Shown one piece after another: positions 7,739-8,918 of a DNA stretch of 8,918 bases. A program made the translations under genes and the position numbers. The stretch is from Candidatus Thorarchaeota archaeon (GTDB lineage: Archaea > Asgardarchaeota > Thorarchaeia > Thorarchaeales > Thorarchaeaceae). The first letter of the stretch is position 1. Each line of letters begins with the position of its first letter. The DNA lies in contig WTCK01000066.1 in assembly GCA_013138615.1 (NCBI GenBank), positions 1-8,918 of the forward strand, written 5' to 3'. The notes under the pieces are model-generated. The model ran no database searches, had not been told where the DNA came from, and worked only from the letters and a program-made list of their open reading frames with translations.

Positions 7739-7743
7739 GGTGG
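7739..7743 (+). promoter_or_regulatory. Ribosome binding site of the second profilin-like gene
   Basis: GGTGG ends 7 bases before ATG 7751 and supports that start. No convincing TATA box lies in the 99-base gap between the two profilin-like genes, so they are probably transcribed together. Confidence 0.5.
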
Positions 7744-7750
7744 TAGTGTC

Positions 7751-8125
7751 ATGGGGTCAATCATTGAGGATGAATGGGCAAAGCTCTACTCCAGCAATAG
7801 CCGGATGCAGCGATTCGCTGTTTGTAAGGAAACGATGATAGTCTGGCAAACTGGCAACTGGGATCTTGTGAATGATATTTCAGACCTAGCACAGGCTCCC
7901 AAGAATGCGGCTGACAAAGTGAATGTTAATGGGATCACTTATCGCAGGATAAGCTCCTCTTCCGATTCTTATGTGGCAACAGCTGAAAACAATCAAGGTC
8001 ATTTCCTGATGGCATCTGTCGATCGGACTACTTGGCTGCTGGGTTGGGCCACACCTGAATCCATCCCCGAATTGGCTGTCATTGACCTAGCAAGATCCGC
8101 GATTCGCCTCAAGGGATTAATTTGA
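7751..8125 (+). CDS. Asgard-type profilin-like protein, copy 2
   Basis: A 124-residue soluble protein, clearly paralogous to the preceding one. WQxxNWDL is shared exactly apart from two positions, and the 85 residues after it align without gaps with 23 identities by hand count. This copy is the closer of the two to profilin: an N-terminal helix with EDEWAKLY (6-13), comparable to the Trp/Tyr-bearing first helix of eukaryotic profilin; a strand pair RFAVCKETMIVWQ (21-33); VNGITYRRIS (58-67), comparable to the 'VNGLTLGGxKxxVIR' region; SYVATAENN; GHFLMASVD; TWLLGWATPE; and a C-terminal helix. Actin-monomer binding is inferred from the family. The C-terminal helix lacks the aromatic residues that complete the polyproline groove in eukaryotic profilins. 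Expression is probably coupled to copy 1. A Roadblock-type fold is the alternative. Confidence 0.7.
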   Translation: MGSIIEDEWAKLYSSNSRMQRFAVCKETMIVWQTGNWDLVNDISDLAQAPKNAADKVNVNGITYRRISSSSDSYVATAENNQGHFLMASVDRTTWLLGWATPESIPELAVIDLARSAIRLKGLI

Positions 8126-8165
8126 AAGCATCTTGATGGCTGATTTCACTTGAACAAATGCATTC

Positions 8166-8196
8166 ATGCTGTTCTCAAGCTTTTCTTGAGAAGCAT
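8166..8196. repeat. Strong hairpin-forming inverted repeat downstream of the profilin pair
   Basis: TTCTCAAG (8172-8179) and CTTGAGAA (8185-8192) are perfect 8-base arms around the loop CTTTT. Outer arms ATGC (8166-8169) and GCAT (8193-8196) add four pairs past a two-base bulge on the left side. It lies 41-71 bases after the second profilin stop and 92 bases before the Lrp-like gene. No T-run follows, so it is not a classic terminator; transcript 3'-end stability, attenuation or a dimeric-regulator site are options. Confidence 0.6.
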
Positions 8197-8197
8197 C

Positions 8198-8205
8198 CTT
8201 ACATA
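8198..8205 (+). promoter_or_regulatory. Possible TATA box of the Lrp-like gene
   Basis: CTTACATA resembles an archaeal TATA box with one mismatch in the core. It would place the transcript start near 8230 and leave a leader of roughly 60 bases before ATG 8289. Weak evidence; it directly follows the inverted repeat. Confidence 0.28.
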
Positions 8206-8242
8206 TCACAGATTCTCTCTGTTGCGCAAAGAATAAGAGGGA

Positions 8243-8258
8243 TTCTACATTTCTACAT
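8243..8258 (+). repeat. Tandem 8-base direct repeat in the leader of the Lrp-like gene
   Basis: TTCTACAT occurs twice back to back (8243-8250 and 8251-8258), 31 bases before the ATG at 8289. It lies between the possible promoter and the ribosome binding site GAGGGA (8275-8280). It may be an operator or just chance. Confidence 0.45.
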
Positions 8259-8288
8259 TCTCGGCTTCCTATTCGAGGGAACTAATCA

Positions 8289-8525
8289 ATGACGGTTGCA
8301 GCATTCATTCTGATCAAAATACTCGGCGGTGACAACAGGAGCATTCTCGAAAAATTCAAGGCTATGCCAGAAGTCGTGGAGTCTTACATCCTGTTTGGCG
8401 CATGGGACTTGATAATTCATGCTGAGTTCGCTGACAATGAAGCGATGAGTAACTTCGTTGTGGACAAGATAAAAACAGTTGAAGGCGTGGGGGAAACGCA
8501 GACTAACATCTGTGCTTCAAAATAG
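8289..8525 (+). CDS. Stand-alone Lrp/AsnC ligand-binding (RAM) domain protein
   Basis: A 78-residue protein made only of the regulatory domain of Lrp/AsnC transcription factors. The family pattern is clear: AAFILIKILGG (4-14, first strand), a helix with ILEKFKAMPEVVESYILFGA (the 'ipgVxexxxxxGxyD' segment), WDLIIHAEFADNEAMSNFVV, and VEGVGETQTNICASK at the C-terminus ('gVxxtxTxiv'). No helix-turn-helix precedes it; ATG 8289 has a good ribosome binding site (GAGGGA, 8 bases upstream). Such single-domain proteins form ring oligomers that bind amino acids or similar small molecules and may modulate full-length Lrp proteins; the partner and ligand here are unknown. The usual Asp of the 'GxyD' turn is kept (AWD). 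Confidence 0.88.
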   Translation: MTVAAFILIKILGGDNRSILEKFKAMPEVVESYILFGAWDLIIHAEFADNEAMSNFVVDKIKTVEGVGETQTNICASK

Positions 8526-8593
8526 GTCCAGTTGATCGGTAATCAGAGGAACCTCACCGCAACCCAATGGTGCTGCGCTTTGATTCTTTGTAG

Positions 8594-8866
8594 TCATCTT
8601 GGGGTCAGGATGAACTCAATCTCATGAAGCAGATCTGCAATTGCCTGACCCATATCCGTCAGCGCCAGATATGGATTTCCTCCTTCTCCACGTAGTTGCA
8701 ATACGAGTCCCGATTCTGTTAGCTCTCGCCTAATCTGCTCGAAGTCCAACTCCGACTCGTGAATGCCCTCCAATGCTTCTCTCATTTCCTCCTCAAACCT
8801 ATCGCCCCACTTCAGCTGTAGCAAGAGCTCCTTCACTCTAGGCTGGGAAATGTACTGTATATTCAT
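8594..8866 (-). CDS. Small hypothetical protein, possible winged-helix domain
   Basis: A 90-residue, acidic protein that I do not recognise. The N-terminal half is helical and charged (VKELLLQLKWGDRFEEEMRE is typical). The second half reads as a helix ending ELTESGLVLQL, a turn with EGGNP, then YLALTDMGQAIADLLHEIEF. This is reminiscent of the wing and last helix of winged-helix proteins, where 'YxLTxxGxxxxxll' is common. ATG 8866 is chosen because GCGGTG lies 5 bases upstream; an in-frame TTG at 8896 has no such site, and a stop codon at 8912-8914 closes the frame, so the gene is complete. It converges on the Lrp-like gene with 68 bases between. A DNA-binding role is a guess from the C-terminal pattern. 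Confidence 0.65.
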   Translation of the reverse strand: MNIQYISQPRVKELLLQLKWGDRFEEEMREALEGIHESELDFEQIRRELTESGLVLQLRGEGGNPYLALTDMGQAIADLLHEIEFILTPR

Positions 8867-8871
8867 TGATG

Positions 8872-8877
8872 CACCGC
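8872..8877 (-). promoter_or_regulatory. Ribosome binding site deciding the start of the small hypothetical gene
   Basis: On the minus strand GCGGTG ends 5 bases before ATG 8866, which favours that start over the TTG at 8896. Confidence 0.45.
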
Positions 8878-8918
8878 TAGAACATGCGATAAGCAAGATA
8901 TGAATCGTGTGCTAGAGT

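Noticed and set aside
7271..8125. Reading of the two small genes as Roadblock/LC7 proteins
   Set aside because: The helix-strand order is partly compatible, but the second half shows four strands with KYSTLR / VNGITYRRI and W-V-V / W-L-L stations that fit profilin better. It stays as the stated alternative.

Overview
The window looks like chromosome of an archaeon, most probably an Asgard archaeon. Genes sit in tight, partly overlapping operons with Shine-Dalgarno-type leaders (GAGGTGG, GGAGTG, GAGGGA) and at least one archaeal-type TATA box. Two adjacent small genes encode what I read as profilins, a family essentially limited to eukaryotes and Asgard archaea. The roughly balanced base composition would suit a Thorarchaeia-like lineage, but I cannot fix the class from this sequence.

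Bases 1-4470 (+ strand) hold a four-gene operon: the 3' end of a DUF4350-like membrane protein gene cut by the window edge, a MoxR-type AAA+ ATPase, a DUF58 protein with a von Willebrand A-like domain, and an unrecognised polytopic membrane protein with a strongly basic C-terminal tail. MoxR, DUF58 and DUF4350 genes recur together in bacteria and archaea. The ATPase is thought to act with the VWA-like partner in maturing or remodelling envelope proteins. The fourth gene overlaps the DUF58 stop codon, so it is a candidate extra membrane component.

Bases 4507-7133 (- strand) converge on that operon. They hold a 737-residue OPT-family-like transporter, preceded on the same strand by a small DUF167/YggU protein gene.

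Bases 7204-8525 (+ strand) hold two tandem paralogous profilin-like genes, then, after a 163-base spacer with a strong hairpin, a stand-alone Lrp/AsnC ligand-binding (RAM) domain protein. A TATA-like box at 7204-7211 lies between the DUF167 gene and the first profilin gene and could serve either direction. At 8594-8866 (- strand) a small protein with a possible winged-helix C-terminus faces the Lrp-like gene.

The most notable content is the tandem profilin pair, which points to an actin-type cytoskeleton in this organism, and the unknown membrane protein tied to the MoxR/DUF58 operon. No tRNA, rRNA, CRISPR array, insertion sequence or origin was seen, and no gene-free stretch exceeds 300 bases.
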